DNA of 64,000 bases from CAVPJC01 sp963705155. GTDB lineage: Bacteria; Chloroflexota; Anaerolineae; Anaerolineales; UBA4823. The notes under the pieces are model-generated. The model had not been told where the DNA came from, searched no databases, and worked only from the letters and a program-made list of their open reading frames with translations. Made by a program: the position numbers and the translations under genes. The stretch is taken from NCBI GenBank assembly GCA_963705155.1, contig CAVPJC010000001.1, positions 62,001 to 126,000 on the forward strand, written 5' to 3'. Position 1 is the first letter of the stretch. Each line of letters starts with the position of its first letter. Below, piece by piece: positions 55,221 through 64,000 of the stretch.

Positions 55221-55249
55221 TTGACAAGCGTACAGCACGTGGGTAAAAT
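55221..55249 (+). promoter_or_regulatory. Promoter of the tRNA-Phe-Gly-Cys group
   Basis: TTGACA at 55221-55226, 17-bp spacer, TAAAAT at 55244-55249, 33 bases before tRNA-Phe. Confidence 0.75.
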
Positions 55250-55282
55250 AGTGGGGCTTCCTAAAAGAAGCAGCACGTTTTA

Positions 55283-55355
55283 GCCGAGATAGCTCAGTAG
55301 GTAGAGCACGCGACTGAAAATTGCGGTGTCGCCAGTTCGAGCCTGGCTCTCGGCA
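55283..55355 (+). tRNA. tRNA-Phe (anticodon GAA)
   Basis: Acceptor GCCGAGA/TCTCGGC, D arm TAGCTCAGTAGGTAGAGCA, anticodon loop CTGAAAA (GAA), T arm GCCAG-TTCGAGC-CTGGC, discriminator A. CCA not encoded. Confidence 0.94.
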
Positions 55356-55401
55356 CTCTCGGCCAAACGGCTGTGAATGCTGCAGCAATCCGGCAGCTTA
55401 T

Positions 55402-55474
55402 GCGGGCATAGTTCAGTTGGTAGAACACCTCCTTGCCAAGGAGAAGGTCACGGGTTCGAGTCCCGTTGCCCGCT
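55402..55474 (+). tRNA. tRNA-Gly (anticodon GCC)
   Basis: Acceptor GCGGGCA/TGCCCGC, D arm TAGTTCAGTTGGTAGAACA, anticodon loop TTGCCAA (GCC), T arm CACGGG-TTCGAGT-CCCGT, discriminator T. The first anticodon-stem pair is C-A, a possible base error. CCA not encoded. Confidence 0.92.
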
Positions 55475-55567
55475 CTGAAGATTGAAGATTGGTGATGCTT
55501 GATTGCTGATTGAAATTCCAATCAGCAATCTTTATCTAAGTCTTCGATCTGCAAATTGTAAACAAAT

Positions 55568-55638
55568 GGCGACGTGGCCAAGTGGTAAGGCAAGGGTCTG
55601 CAAAACCCTGATCACGGGTTCAAATCCCGTCGTCGCCT
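55568..55638 (+). tRNA. tRNA-Cys (anticodon GCA)
   Basis: Acceptor GGCGACG/CGTCGCC, short D arm TGGCCAAGTGGTAAGGCA, anticodon arm AGGGT-CTGCAAA-ACCCT (GCA), T arm ACGGG-TTCAAAT-CCCGT, discriminator T as expected for tRNA-Cys. CCA not encoded. Confidence 0.93.
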
Positions 55639-55732
55639 CAGGAACAAGAGCAAGTCTGGCAGCTTGCTCTCTTATTTTTAAAATCCTCGACCTGCTGCCC
55701 TGATAAGATAATGTACGTCTGACGTGATATGG

Positions 55733-56130
55733 CTACGACAAAGCAATCACTTCGAAAATTAGAACATTTACACCGAAATCGACCAGCATCAAATGGCGCA
55801 AGAGATGACTGGTCATCTTAGCGATCACTCGGGTGCATAGACTGACAACTGTTTTGGTTGGCAAACGCTCAATATTGCGATCGGTGTTCTGGATTTCGTG
55901 AAAAGCGCCTTCGATACGCTCCTAGAGGCTACTTATCCACCGATCCAGACGCTGCGTGTTTTGCAGAAATTGCGTTGGCACATTTGCCGTAGATGGCGCT
56001 TCCGGCAAAATCGCTGTTTCCTTTTTGGCGTTTGTAGCCCATCACCAGAACAGGTTTGGTGTCCAAAAGATAATTTAGCGGAAACCACTTCACAGGTTTA
56101 TACTTTGACACCAAAATCAATCCACAGGAC
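55733..56130 (-). pseudogene. Transposase remnant downstream of the tRNA group
   Basis: Two pieces on the minus strand: KYKPVKWFPLNYLLDTKPVL with VMGYKRQKGNSDFAGSAIYG, then RIEGAFHEIQNTDRNIERLP, TKTVVSLCTRVIAKMTSHLL and RHLMLVDFGVNVLIFEVIAL to a TAG at 55733. The 'R-I-E-x-x-F' Glu block followed by 'N-I-E-R...T...L-C-T-R-V...K-x-T-S-H' is typical of the C-terminal end of IS5/IS982-like DDE transposases. The catalytic N-terminal part is missing and a stop splits the pieces. An old insertion next to tRNA genes. Confidence 0.6.
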
Positions 56131-56305
56131 TTGGAAAAAAATGCGCCCCGTCATCTTCGAGATCACCTTTGCCGTGAAACCAAAACCATTTACCAATAAG
56201 CGTTCGAAATTGCCACTGGTAGCCTGCGAACTTGCGTGAAATTGGCTTTCAACAGATACTGGATGAAGTAAAATTTGGCAAATGATAACTGTGCAGGAAA
56301 CAAAG

Positions 56306-57989
56306 ATGAAGCTATCGAGATCACACATAGCGATCACCGCGATCTTCCCGCTGCTTTTTTTGATAATCTTCGTCTGCGCCTGCCAGGTGGATGTTTCCCC
56401 AACGCCAACTGCCACGACCGTTCTCCCAACCACTACTTCTACTCTGCCGGCTACCCCAACCTTCGCAAGAACTTCGCCGACTGTATTATCGCCGTCGAGG
56501 ACCCCTAAGCCCAGCATAACACCCAGCCTGAAACTCTCTGCAACGACTTCACCGGTTCCGCTTACCGCTGGGGGAGATTGGCTGCTATACCAGCGAATTC
56601 TGCTACACTCAGAAGGCGGCTTTTCGGAGGATTCTTTTTGTATCCAATCAGGGTGGCTCGGGCATCCGGATTCTCAATGGACCGGACTGCGAAATCAGCG
56701 CACCTGTTTCAATCGTAGAGGATTCTGCCAATCGCCTGATGATGCTGAACGAAAAAATCATTCTCATCAACTTGGGAAGTTCTGTAGTGCAGTCCATTTC
56801 TCCTGATTGTAGAACAAAATTTTCAGGGAGTGCGGCGGGCGGCCTACTGGCGACTATAAATCGTGAAATGGCTGCGGCGGAGCTGCGTGTTTTCGAGCTA
56901 CCAGAAGGGAAGCTACGCAGCGCTTTTCCTATTCCCCCGTGTTCCAAACCTGGGCAGGTGTGCAGTTTCGACACCGAATCAGGGGAATGGGTAGCACAGT
57001 GGGATCCCAGCGGGCGCTACCTGATTTTTCCGGTGATCCTGGATAGCGCCAGATCAGATCTGTATCTTTATGACGCGCATAATGGCGCAACCCGACAATT
57101 GGCCAGTGTCCAGGGACAGGTTAGCAGGATCTGGTGGTCGCCCGGCGGGACAAATATATTACTCGGTGTGTCACCAGGCGGTGATTTTTTCTTAGAATCG
57201 TTCTGGGCGGTGCCGATCGCCAGCGAGAATGCTCGCCAGTTATCTACAGTTGAGGATTATTTAGGTGACGTAGATCTCCTGGATTGGCTAGATGAAAACA
57301 GATTTCTCTTTTACAGCGGGAGACTCCAAAGAGTTGTGACTGCGGGTGCTTACAATCTCCGCATGCTGGATATTCGTTCAAATAATGAAAAGACCGTGTT
57401 CGGCGATGGTTTCTTAAGGGCCGATTTGGACCACCAGACTGGTATTGTTGGGATGATTGTTGCGGTTTACAACTCTCAATACGAGGATGGGGTTTACCTG
57501 GTCCCGGCGGCAGAGCCTACACCACAAAAAATTGCACCAGTTGGAACGGCAGGCATCTACAATACTTACTGGGATGAGGGCTTGCGCCTGTTTGTTACGA
57601 GTGACCCTTGCCAGAATGGCCAGCAGGGGTCCCTGGCTTTCAATTCAAAAGGCAGGTGGCATTGCGCGCCCGCATTTTTGTCAACCGAAACCTCACCGGT
57701 GGTCGATTACCCTTCGCCCGATGTTCAATGGTGCGCTATCACAAAAGAAGGGCTTTGGGTGGAAAGCACAGGGAAACCAGCGGTCAAAGTGTTCAACTTG
57801 ACTCCCACTCAAGTGATTTGGCGCCCGGATTCAGGCGGCTTTTTCTTCATCGCCAGCCAGGGTCTGTACTACGTTTCGCTGCACGATCTCGCCGTTCAAT
57901 CGTTGGATCATCCCGATCAGTTGAGAAACGGAAGGTGGGGATCTGATCAGATGGATTACCAATGGATCGGAATTGGCGACGGAAGGTAA
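56306..57989 (+). CDS. TolB-like beta-propeller lipoprotein (one frameshift)
   Basis: About 560 residues with a shift near 56620. Lipobox FVCAC after IAITAIFPLLFLIIFVCAC. A Thr/Pro/Ser-rich linker follows (TPTATTVLPTTTSTLPATPT), then WD/TolB-like propeller strands: FVSNQGGSGIRILNGPDCE, VAQWDPSGRYLIFPVILDSA, RSDLYLYDAHNGATRQLASV, ISRIWW-type blade ends (VSRIWWSPGGTNILLGVSPG) and TQVIWRPDSGGFFFIASQG. An exported binding or scaffold protein with no enzyme motif. It has the style of other lipoproteins in this window but stands alone after the tRNA region. Confidence 0.75.
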
Positions 57990-58181
57990 TAGCTTTTCTT
58001 AGGTTAGCACCGTGATCTTGAAAAAACTACTGCTTTTCGTGAACTCTCCATTGATTTCACATCAGACGTAATGTGGTAAACGCTGATAAAATCCTACACT
58101 ATCCCCCAACCCATTGCCGCCTGTGTCCAAGTCGTGGAGGGTATAATTGCCTGAACAACCACATCCTGCCGTTCAACCACA

Positions 58182-59597
58182 ATGGAAAGCGAAAATTCCA
58201 AAATGACCCTCCCCACCACCATCACCGTCATTGGCGCCGGCAGCGCCTCCTTTGGCGAAAACACCCTCGCCGCCATCCTGCGCTCACCGCGCCTCAAAGG
58301 CTCCACGCTGCACCTGGTGGATCGCAACGAGCGCAGTCTCGGCATCGTCCAGCGCCTGGCAAACCGGCTGAACGACGCATGGCAGGCGGGTTTCACCATC
58401 ACCACCCACACCCACCACCGGGATGCGCTGGATGGCGCTGACTTCGTGGTATCGGCGGTGGAAGTGGGCCCGCGTGAAGAGTTGTGGCGCAAAGATTTTG
58501 AGATCACACAAAAATACGGCCTGCGCCAGCCCTATGCTGAAAACGGCGGCCCGGGCGGTTTTGCCCACACCGCCCGCAATGTGAACCCGATCCTGGAAAT
58601 CGTCCGGGATATGGAACAGGCCTGCCCTGAGGCGTGGTTTATCAACTTCACCAACCCGATGGTGCGCGTCTGCGACCTGGTCAACCGCCACAGCCGCATC
58701 AAATCTGTGGGTCTCTGCCACCAGCTTCTGGCGGGTTACTGTTTTGCCGGCATCGCCCTGGGCGAAGATCTCGGCATCCAGGTGCCGGATGGCATCACCG
58801 GGATGCACTCCGATCCGGTGGAAAATGATCTGCGCGCCCGTGTTGTGCGCCAGGCGCTGCCGCTGATCGAGATTCGCGCCGCGGGCACCAACCATTTCAC
58901 CTGGATCCTCTCCATCCATCACAAACAGACCGGGGAAGACCTTTACCCGCTCTTTCGCCAGCGCTTCAACGCCCTCGATCCAGACTTTGAGCCTCTGACC
59001 CGGCGCCTTTTCGAGGCGTTTGGCCTGTTCCCCGTCCCTGGCGACACCCACCTGTGCGAATACCTGCCCTGGGTGACCGACCCCGTCACCAGGCCATGGG
59101 AGAAATACCACATTCGCCTGTACGACTGGGAGCATTGGGCGCGCAAGCGCGATCTCAGCCTGGAACGCCTGGATCTCATGGCAATCGATAAACTGCCCGT
59201 AGAGTCGTTAGCCAACCGCGATTCGGAAGGGGCGCTGGAAATGATCGAGAACATTGCCGGTGCAGGCAACCATTATCACCTGGCTGCCAACCTGCCCAAC
59301 GTGGGTCAAATCGCCAATCTGCCCGCCGGGGCGATCGTTGAGACGCCCGTATTTGTGGATGGAGCCGGTATTCATCCCGTCCATGTTGGCGCGCTGCCCG
59401 AACCGATTGCCGAGCTCTGCCGCCGTGAGTTGGTGGTGACCCAATTGTGTGTGGATGCAGTGGTGGAAGGCTCGCGCCAGAAGGCCTTGCAAAGTCTTTT
59501 ACTGGACCCGATGATCACGGATATTGAGACCGCCAGACAAATCCTGGATGATTATCTGCTGACTTACCGGGAGCATTTGCCCCAGTTCTGGAAATGA
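58182..59597 (+). CDS. GH4 family glycosidase (alpha-glucosidase/galactosidase type)
   Basis: A 471-residue cytoplasmic NAD- and Mn-dependent glycosidase of family GH4. NAD-binding TITVIGAGSASFGENTLAAI, LVDRNERSLGIVQRLANRL, DFVVSAVEVGPREELWRKDF, the metal/substrate motif WFINFTNPMVRVCDLVNR and the metal-binding Cys-His in SVGLCHQLLAGYC. GTNHFTWILSIH is the GH4 'N-H' block. The GLCH form is usual for alpha-acting members (alpha-glucosidase, alpha-galactosidase, alpha-glucuronidase). An in-frame ATG at 58203 (MTLPTTITV) is an equally possible start. Confidence 0.88.
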   Translation: MESENSKMTLPTTITVIGAGSASFGENTLAAILRSPRLKGSTLHLVDRNERSLGIVQRLANRLNDAWQAGFTITTHTHHRDALDGADFVVSAVEVGPREELWRKDFEITQKYGLRQPYAENGGPGGFAHTARNVNPILEIVRDMEQACPEAWFINFTNPMVRVCDLVNRHSRIKSVGLCHQLLAGYCFAGIALGEDLGIQVPDGITGMHSDPVENDLRARVVRQALPLIEIRAAGTNHFTWILSIHHKQTGEDLYPLFRQRFNALDPDFEPLTRRLFEAFGLFPVPGDTHLCEYLPWVTDPVTRPWEKYHIRLYDWEHWARKRDLSLERLDLMAIDKLPVESLANRDSEGALEMIENIAGAGNHYHLAANLPNVGQIANLPAGAIVETPVFVDGAGIHPVHVGALPEPIAELCRRELVVTQLCVDAVVEGSRQKALQSLLLDPMITDIETARQILDDYLLTYREHLPQFWK

Positions 59598-59616
59598 TTT
59601 CAATTTTGAGGTGCAC

Positions 59617-60744
59617 ATGCAGCATCAACATAACAAACCTGCAGATGAACATCCCCCGCACGACCAGGACCACGATCACGCCTATGCGCATGACGGCGAG
59701 CACGAGGGGGAGCATGCCCACTCCGCCAACCCCCTGATTGCCTGGCTGCAGCACCAGTTCAAGCCTCACAGCCACGGGCACCAGACAGCCGCGCTTGACC
59801 CCAACCTGGCCACCGACCGCGGCATCCGGGCGCTGAAAATTTCCCTTATTGCACTGCTGGCTACCGCCATCTTCCAGGTCGTCATCGTCCTCATCAGCGG
59901 CAGTGTCGCCTTGCTGTCCGACACAATCCACAATTTTTCCGATGCGCTCACCGCCATCCCTCTGGGCCTGGCCTTCTGGCTCTCGCGCCGCTCTCGCAAT
60001 AAAAGCTACACCTATGGTTACGGCCGGGCCGAGGACATTGCCGGGGTGGTGATCGTGCTGATGATCGCCTTCGACGCGGTGGAAGCCATCTACCAGTCCA
60101 TCGACAAGATCATCCATCCGCAGCCCATCACCAACCTGGGATGGGTGGCGGTGGCCGCCATCACCGGTTTTATTGGCAACGAGCTGGTGGCTGTCTTTCG
60201 CATACGCACCGGCAAGGAGATCGGCTCTGCTGCTCTGGTTGCCGATGGCTACCATGCCCGCACCGATGGCTTCACATCGCTGGCAGTGCTGGGGGGCGCC
60301 ATCGGAGTGTGGCTGGGCTACCCATTGCTTGATCCGATCATCGGGTTGGGGATCGGCGCCGCCATCCTGGTCATCGTGTGGAATTCGGGTCGCGATATCT
60401 GGCTGCGCATGATGGATGCCGTGGACCCCGAAGTGACCGCCCTGGTCGAACACGAGGCAGGAGAAGTGGATGGCGTGATGTCGGTGCACGACACTGCCAT
60501 CCGCTGGGTGGGACACCGCCAGCGCGCCGAGCTGCACATCACCGTGGACTGCGGTCTGCCTACGCGCGAGTCTCATCACATCGCCGAAGAGGTGCGCCAC
60601 GCCCTCTTCCATGCGCTGCCCGCGCTGCTGGATATCACCGTCCACGTCGACCCGTGTGAGTGCGAAAGATACAATGGCCACCATCACCACACACAGCATC
60701 ACAACAATTTTTCGCCGTCGCAGCCAGGAAAGGCAGCTCGTTGA
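59617..60744 (+). CDS. Cation diffusion facilitator (CDF) efflux transporter
   Basis: A 375-residue CDF transporter that exports Zn(II), Co(II), Fe(II) or similar in exchange for protons. His/Asp-rich N-terminal tail (EHPPHDQDHDHAYAHDGEHE). Six helices: ISLIALLATAIFQVVIVLIS, LLSDTIHNFSDALTAIPLGL (HxxxD site on TM2), GVVIVLMIAFDAVEAIYQSI, LVADGYHARTDGFTSLAVLG (HxxxD site on TM5), and others. The C-terminal domain (HRQRAELHITVDCGLPTRES) binds metal and forms dimers; the tail HHHHTQHHNN is again His-rich. Both intramembrane motifs have His, which fits Zn(II) preference. Located between two GH4 genes with no functional link seen. Confidence 0.93.
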   Translation: MQHQHNKPADEHPPHDQDHDHAYAHDGEHEGEHAHSANPLIAWLQHQFKPHSHGHQTAALDPNLATDRGIRALKISLIALLATAIFQVVIVLISGSVALLSDTIHNFSDALTAIPLGLAFWLSRRSRNKSYTYGYGRAEDIAGVVIVLMIAFDAVEAIYQSIDKIIHPQPITNLGWVAVAAITGFIGNELVAVFRIRTGKEIGSAALVADGYHARTDGFTSLAVLGGAIGVWLGYPLLDPIIGLGIGAAILVIVWNSGRDIWLRMMDAVDPEVTALVEHEAGEVDGVMSVHDTAIRWVGHRQRAELHITVDCGLPTRESHHIAEEVRHALFHALPALLDITVHVDPCECERYNGHHHHTQHHNNFSPSQPGKAAR

Positions 60745-60840
60745 ACATCCCGGCTCCTAAGAAACCGGCTGTCGCTGCAAGCGAGCGCACTTCAGCGAGC
60801 GAAGCAGCCCCCTGAACGGTGAGGGGATTGCGGCTATCCG

Positions 60841-60959
60841 GGGGATTGCTTCGGCGGGAAGAGCACCCGCCTCGCAAATAGCAACGACAGTTTCCTCTGG
60901 AGGGAAGGGCGCTTTGGCACTGTGGAGTTACTCACAAGACATTTCGCATCAATAAGGAG
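60841..60959 (+). repeat. Interspersed repeat, degraded copy D (carries downstream RBS)
   Basis: GGGGATTGCTTCGGCGGGAA and CGCCTCGCAAATAGCAACGA match the conserved core only in part. The end, ACAAGACATTTCGCATCAAT followed by AAGGAG, matches copies A-C well and provides the ribosome-binding site of the GH4 gene at 60971. Confidence 0.4.
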
Positions 60960-60970
60960 CAGATGCAAAG

Positions 60971-62260
60971 ATGAAAATCACAGTCATCGGCGGCGGCTCA
61001 ACCTACACTCCCGAACTGGTGAGTGGATTTCTTGCCCGGGTGGATTCGCTGCCGCTCAAAGAACTCTGGTTGATGGATATCGACGAAGACCGGCTGGCGG
61101 TCGTCGGCGGGTTTGCCCGCCGCATGGCCCGGGCCAAAGGTGCGCCCTTCAAGGTGATTCTGAGTACCAACCAGCGCCAGGCCATCGCCGGTGCTGCGTA
61201 CGTGATCACCCAGTTGCGCGTCGGCCAGAATCCTGCCCGGCGGGAGGACGAGTACCTCGGTCTGCGCCACGGTTTGATTGGTCAGGAAACGACCGGCATC
61301 GGGGGTATGGCGAAGGCCTTGCGCACCATCCCCGTGATTCTTGACATCGCCAGAGATATGCGCGCGACTGCGCCCGGCGCTCTGCTGGCAAATTTCACCA
61401 ACCCTGCCGGGCTTGTTACCGAGGCGCTGAGCCGCCACGCAGCCGGTGTGCCGGCGGTGGGCGTGTGCAATGTGGGCATTACGGCCAAAATGAAAATTCT
61501 GAAGGGGCTTGAACAGACGCTTGGCGCACAGATTGATGACCGCCGGGCAGTCTTGAATACCCTCGGGCTGAACCACCTCACCTGGCACCGCGGTTTCACG
61601 GTGGATGGCGAAGAAATGTGGCCTCAAATTTTCCGGGCTTACCTGGCCGAACAGGACCCGGAAGATCCCGAGTGGGATTTGCACACGCTCGAGTCGCTCG
61701 GGATGATCCCCAATTATTATTTGCAGTATTTCTACTACACCGGTAAAAAACTCAAAGCGCAGGAAAAGTGGCCCCCATCGCGCGCCGAGGAGGTCATGGA
61801 AATCGAAAAAGATTTACTGCGCCAATACGCCGACCCCAACCTCATCGAGCCTCCCGCCGACTTGATGAAACGCGGCGGAGCGTATTACTCCACGCTTGCC
61901 ACGCAGCTTATCAACTCGCATTACAACAACCTCGGGCAGGTGCACGTCGTCAATGTTCCCAACAGCGGGGCGGTCAAAGATTGGCCTGCCGATTGGGTGC
62001 TGGAAATGCCCGCCCGGGTAGATCGGAGCGGCGTCCATCCCCTGCCCGCGGACCCCCTGCCTCCGGCCTGTTTTGGCCTGGTGGCACAGGTCAAGATGTA
62101 CGAGCTCCTGACCGTCGAAGCCGCCGTAAATGGCGACCGCCAGGCGGCTTACCAGGCCTTGCTGGCTCATCCGCTTGGTCCCATGGCCGACCAGGTGCAG
62201 GCAGTTTTAGACGACATGCTCGAAACCAACCGGGCGTGGCTGCCGCAATTCTTCAAATGA
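60971..62260 (+). CDS. GH4 family 6-phospho-beta-glucosidase-like glycosidase
   Basis: A 429-residue GH4 enzyme. ITVIGGGSTYTPELVSGFL, WLMDIDEDRLAVVGGFARRM, VITQLRVGQNPARREDEYLG, HGLIGQETTGIGGMAKALRT, LANFTNPAGLVTEAL, VGVCNVGITAKMKIL and LGLNHLTWHRGFTVDGEEMW. The 'GQETTGxGG' loop and the V-C-N motif are typical of the 6-phospho-beta-glucosidase/chitobiase branch (CelF/ChbF/LicH-like). It cleaves by oxidation at C3, then beta-elimination, using NAD and Mn(II). It overlaps the sugar kinase gene by 3 bp (ATGA), suggesting a small operon for a phosphorylated amino- or glucosyl-disaccharide. Confidence 0.9.
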   Translation: MKITVIGGGSTYTPELVSGFLARVDSLPLKELWLMDIDEDRLAVVGGFARRMARAKGAPFKVILSTNQRQAIAGAAYVITQLRVGQNPARREDEYLGLRHGLIGQETTGIGGMAKALRTIPVILDIARDMRATAPGALLANFTNPAGLVTEALSRHAAGVPAVGVCNVGITAKMKILKGLEQTLGAQIDDRRAVLNTLGLNHLTWHRGFTVDGEEMWPQIFRAYLAEQDPEDPEWDLHTLESLGMIPNYYLQYFYYTGKKLKAQEKWPPSRAEEVMEIEKDLLRQYADPNLIEPPADLMKRGGAYYSTLATQLINSHYNNLGQVHVVNVPNSGAVKDWPADWVLEMPARVDRSGVHPLPADPLPPACFGLVAQVKMYELLTVEAAVNGDRQAAYQALLAHPLGPMADQVQAVLDDMLETNRAWLPQFFK

Positions 62261-63244
62261 AGTATTTTCTGGGCCTGGATATTGGCGGCAGTAAAACTCA
62301 TGCCCTGGTGGCCGATGAAACCGGGCTGGCGCTGGGCTTCGGGGCGGGAGGAGCGGGCAACTGGCAGGAGGTTGGTTACGACGGCCTGCAGGCCGTGTCC
62401 CGCCGGGTCATCCGGCAAGCGCTGCGTTCTGCCGGATTGCGTCTGGAACAAATCGAGCGCGGCAGGCTTTGGCATTGCCGGCTACGATTGGCCTTCTCAG
62501 CGCCAGGCGCATCTCGATGCTCTGGCCCCGCTGGGGTTCGCCTGCCCGCTGGAGCTGACCAACAACTCCATCATAGGTCTGCTCGCCGGGGCGCCTCAAG
62601 GTTGGGGCGTGGTGGTCATCGCCGGCACGGGCAACAACTGCCGGGGCCGTGACCGCCGCGGCCGCGAAGGCCGGATTACCGGCGAAGGCATCCGGTTTGG
62701 TGAATTTGGCGGCGGTGGGGAGATCGTCTTCAAGGCCATCCAGTCGGTGGCGCATGCCTGGACATTGCGCGGTCCCCACACGGCTCTGACCGGGCTGTTC
62801 ATGCATCTGGCAGGGGCCGAAAGCCTGTCAGACCTGATCGAAGGCATTGATCTGCAGCGCTACACGCCAGAGGCAGGCTGGGCGCTGGCTGTCTTTCAGG
62901 CGGCGCGTTCAGGCGATCCGGTTGCGCAGGCGGTGATTGCCTGGTCTGCCCGCGAGCTGGGCAAATCAGCTTGCGCCGTCATTCGCCAGCTTGGCATCGA
63001 AAAAGAAACCTTCGATGTCGTCCTGGTCGGAAGTGTTTTCGATGGTGGAGACCTGTACACCGACCCGCTGCGCGAGACCATTCATAAAACCGCCCCGGAC
63101 GCCCACCTGGTACGGCTGGCGGCGCCTCCGGTGGTGGGTGGTGTAGTGCTCGCCATGCAAAAAACCGGCCTGGAGACCGGTCATCTTCATCAACACCTGA
63201 CAGAGACAACCATGAGGATTGTACCGTTCCGGCGGGACGGCTGA
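62257..63244 (+). CDS. BadF/BadG/BcrA-type ATPase, N-acetylglucosamine kinase-like (one frameshift)
   Basis: About 328 residues with a shift near 62465. ASKHA-fold motifs: phosphate 1 FLGLDIGGSKTHALVADETG, GFGIAGYDWPSQRQAHLDA, LTNNSIIGLLAGAPQGWGVV with VIAGTGNNCRGRDRRG (phosphate 2), GIRFGEFGGGGEIVFKAI, and adenosine motif VVLVGSVFDGGDLYTDPL. This branch includes N-acetylglucosamine/glucosamine kinases. Its ATG overlaps the stop of the GH4 gene, so the kinase likely phosphorylates the sugar released or needed by that glycosidase. The frameshift falls in a GC run and is probably a sequencing error. Confidence 0.85.
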
Positions 63245-63343
63245 AAATCGATGGGTGCATTCATCAGCGGCTCAGCAAACGCACACATTTTTCAAATCAC
63301 TTCTTAACAATTTCTGAACATGTGCCTGCTATCCTTGTCAATA

Positions 63344-63358
63344 GATCCACGGTGGATC
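63344..63358. promoter_or_regulatory. Palindrome upstream of the last gene
   Basis: GATCCAC-G-GTGGATC, a perfect 7-bp inverted repeat, lies between TTGTCA (63335-63340) and AATAAT (63360-63365). It may be an operator in a weak promoter; the regulator is unknown. Confidence 0.4.
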
Positions 63359-63410
63359 AAATAATCGATCTCTCGATTAACCAACACATGACAAGGAGTT
63401 AACAAGTACG

Positions 63411-64000
63411 ATGAACATCAAAAGAACGCTGGTTATCTTATCCGTGAGTGCACTGGTGCTGGCAGCCGCCTTTGGCGTGGCTGTTTACAGCAAAGCCAAC
63501 GCTCAATCATCCACACCTGCGGCGCCCTCCACCACCGCTCCATCTGAGAAAGGCCCCGGCCACCGAGGTTTTGACAGGGGTTTTGGCGGCGCCAGCAGCA
63601 ATGAAGACCTGGCCAGCGCCCTCGGAATCTACGACAGACGAGCTGACCACCGCCTACCAGACGGCCAATGAAGCTGCCCTGGTCAAGGCCGTTGATGCGG
63701 GCCTGATTACTCAGGCTCAGGCCGACGAGCTGCGCTCGCGGGGGCAGGCTTTTCCCTTCGGTGGACGTGGGGGTGGGTGGTTCGATCAGAGCGGAATCGA
63801 CTTTGAAGCCCTGCTGGCCGATGCCCTGGGCATCAGCGTAGACGATCTCCAGGCTGCATACGCCACAGCATACAATACCCGCATCGACCAGGCGGTCACA
63901 GACGGCAACCTTACGCAGGAGCAGGCCGACCTGATGAAAGGCCAGTATGCGCTCTCCCACAGCGAGAGCTTCCAGACTGCGCTTCAGTCTGCCTATGAAG
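63411..64000 (+). CDS. Secreted repeat protein, truncated by the window edge (one frameshift)
   Basis: Starts at the ATG at 63411 and runs off the right edge. Signal peptide: TLVILSVSALVLAAAFGVAV followed by YSKANAQ. A Ser/Pro/Gly-rich segment is followed, across a shift near 63630, by two similar helical units: ESTDELTTAYQTANEAALVK with AVDAGLITQAQADELRSRGQ, and ISVDDLQAAYATAYNTRIDQ with AVTDGNLTQEQADLMKGQYA. The 'D/G-x-I/L-T-Q-x-Q-A-D' end of each unit is common in small secreted helical proteins of Chloroflexota and Firmicutes (DUF2680-like). AAGGAG lies 12 bases before the start. Function unknown. Confidence 0.7.

Overview
The window looks like chromosomal DNA of a Chloroflexota bacterium, most likely of the Anaerolineae type. 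This is an inference from gene style, not from a marker gene. It rests on the many secreted lipoproteins and beta-propeller proteins with Thr/Pro linkers, a PrsW-type protease, polyphosphate glucokinase, a DsbA-cyclophilin lipoprotein, GH4 glycosidases, DUF3160, a LexA with a Gram-positive-like SOS box, and very large multiheme cytochromes. Promoters are of the sigma70 type (TTGACA-17-TAAAAT occurs at least three times). About 30 genes carry apparent single-base frameshifts, several in homopolymers, with both sides still conserved. I read most of these as uncorrected long-read sequencing errors rather than real pseudogenes.

Layout. 1-9981 (minus): a metal-homeostasis run. It starts at a promoter with a DtxR-like operator and encodes a multicopper oxidase, a ZIP transporter, two ICMT-like methyltransferases, a membrane protein, a DtxR repressor, a membrane-anchored DtxR-FeoA protein and FeoB split into GTPase and membrane parts, followed by RidA, polyphosphate glucokinase and a FIST-domain protein. 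10.1-12.1 kb: acetyl-CoA synthetase with promoter and terminator. 12.1-14.8 kb: an accessory island with an RHS fragment, an orphan RHS-type tip plus immunity-like gene, a second immunity-like gene, a transposase remnant and four palindromic repeats. 14.8-29 kb: BNR propeller, DedA, PrsW, a DsbA-cyclophilin lipoprotein with an in-frame UGA (possible selenoprotein), a metalloprotease, an epimerase, 3-methyladenine glycosylase, FabI, bactofilin, an SPFH protein and a large secreted nuclease. 29-43 kb: tRNA-Val, an AbrB/PIN toxin-antitoxin pair, DUF3160, serine hydrolase, phosphodiesterase, two solute-binding lipoproteins, RNase H, enoyl-CoA hydratase, an AAC(3)-like protein, and a histidine kinase/response regulator pair.

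43.4-54.2 kb is the most striking block: four multiheme c-type cytochromes (7, 18, 30 and 18 CxxCH motifs, 73 in all), a 2x[4Fe-4S] ferredoxin, a FAD/NAD(P) oxidoreductase, a cytochrome-b-like membrane protein and a secreted lamin-tail protein. The set could move electrons from NAD(P)H or ferredoxin across the membrane to outside acceptors. The 30-heme protein is built from 11 near-identical di-heme repeats.

54.3-64 kb: LexA, whose catalytic Ser position reads Leu, under an SOS-box promoter; tRNA-Phe, tRNA-Gly and tRNA-Cys; a transposase remnant; a TolB-like lipoprotein; two GH4 glycosidases flanking a cation-efflux (CDF) transporter; a BadF/NagK-like sugar kinase; and a secreted repeat protein running off the right edge. 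A separate interspersed repeat (copies near 3.9, 23.1, 28.9 and perhaps 60.9 kb) ends in AAGGAG and in three places seems to supply the ribosome-binding site of the next gene.
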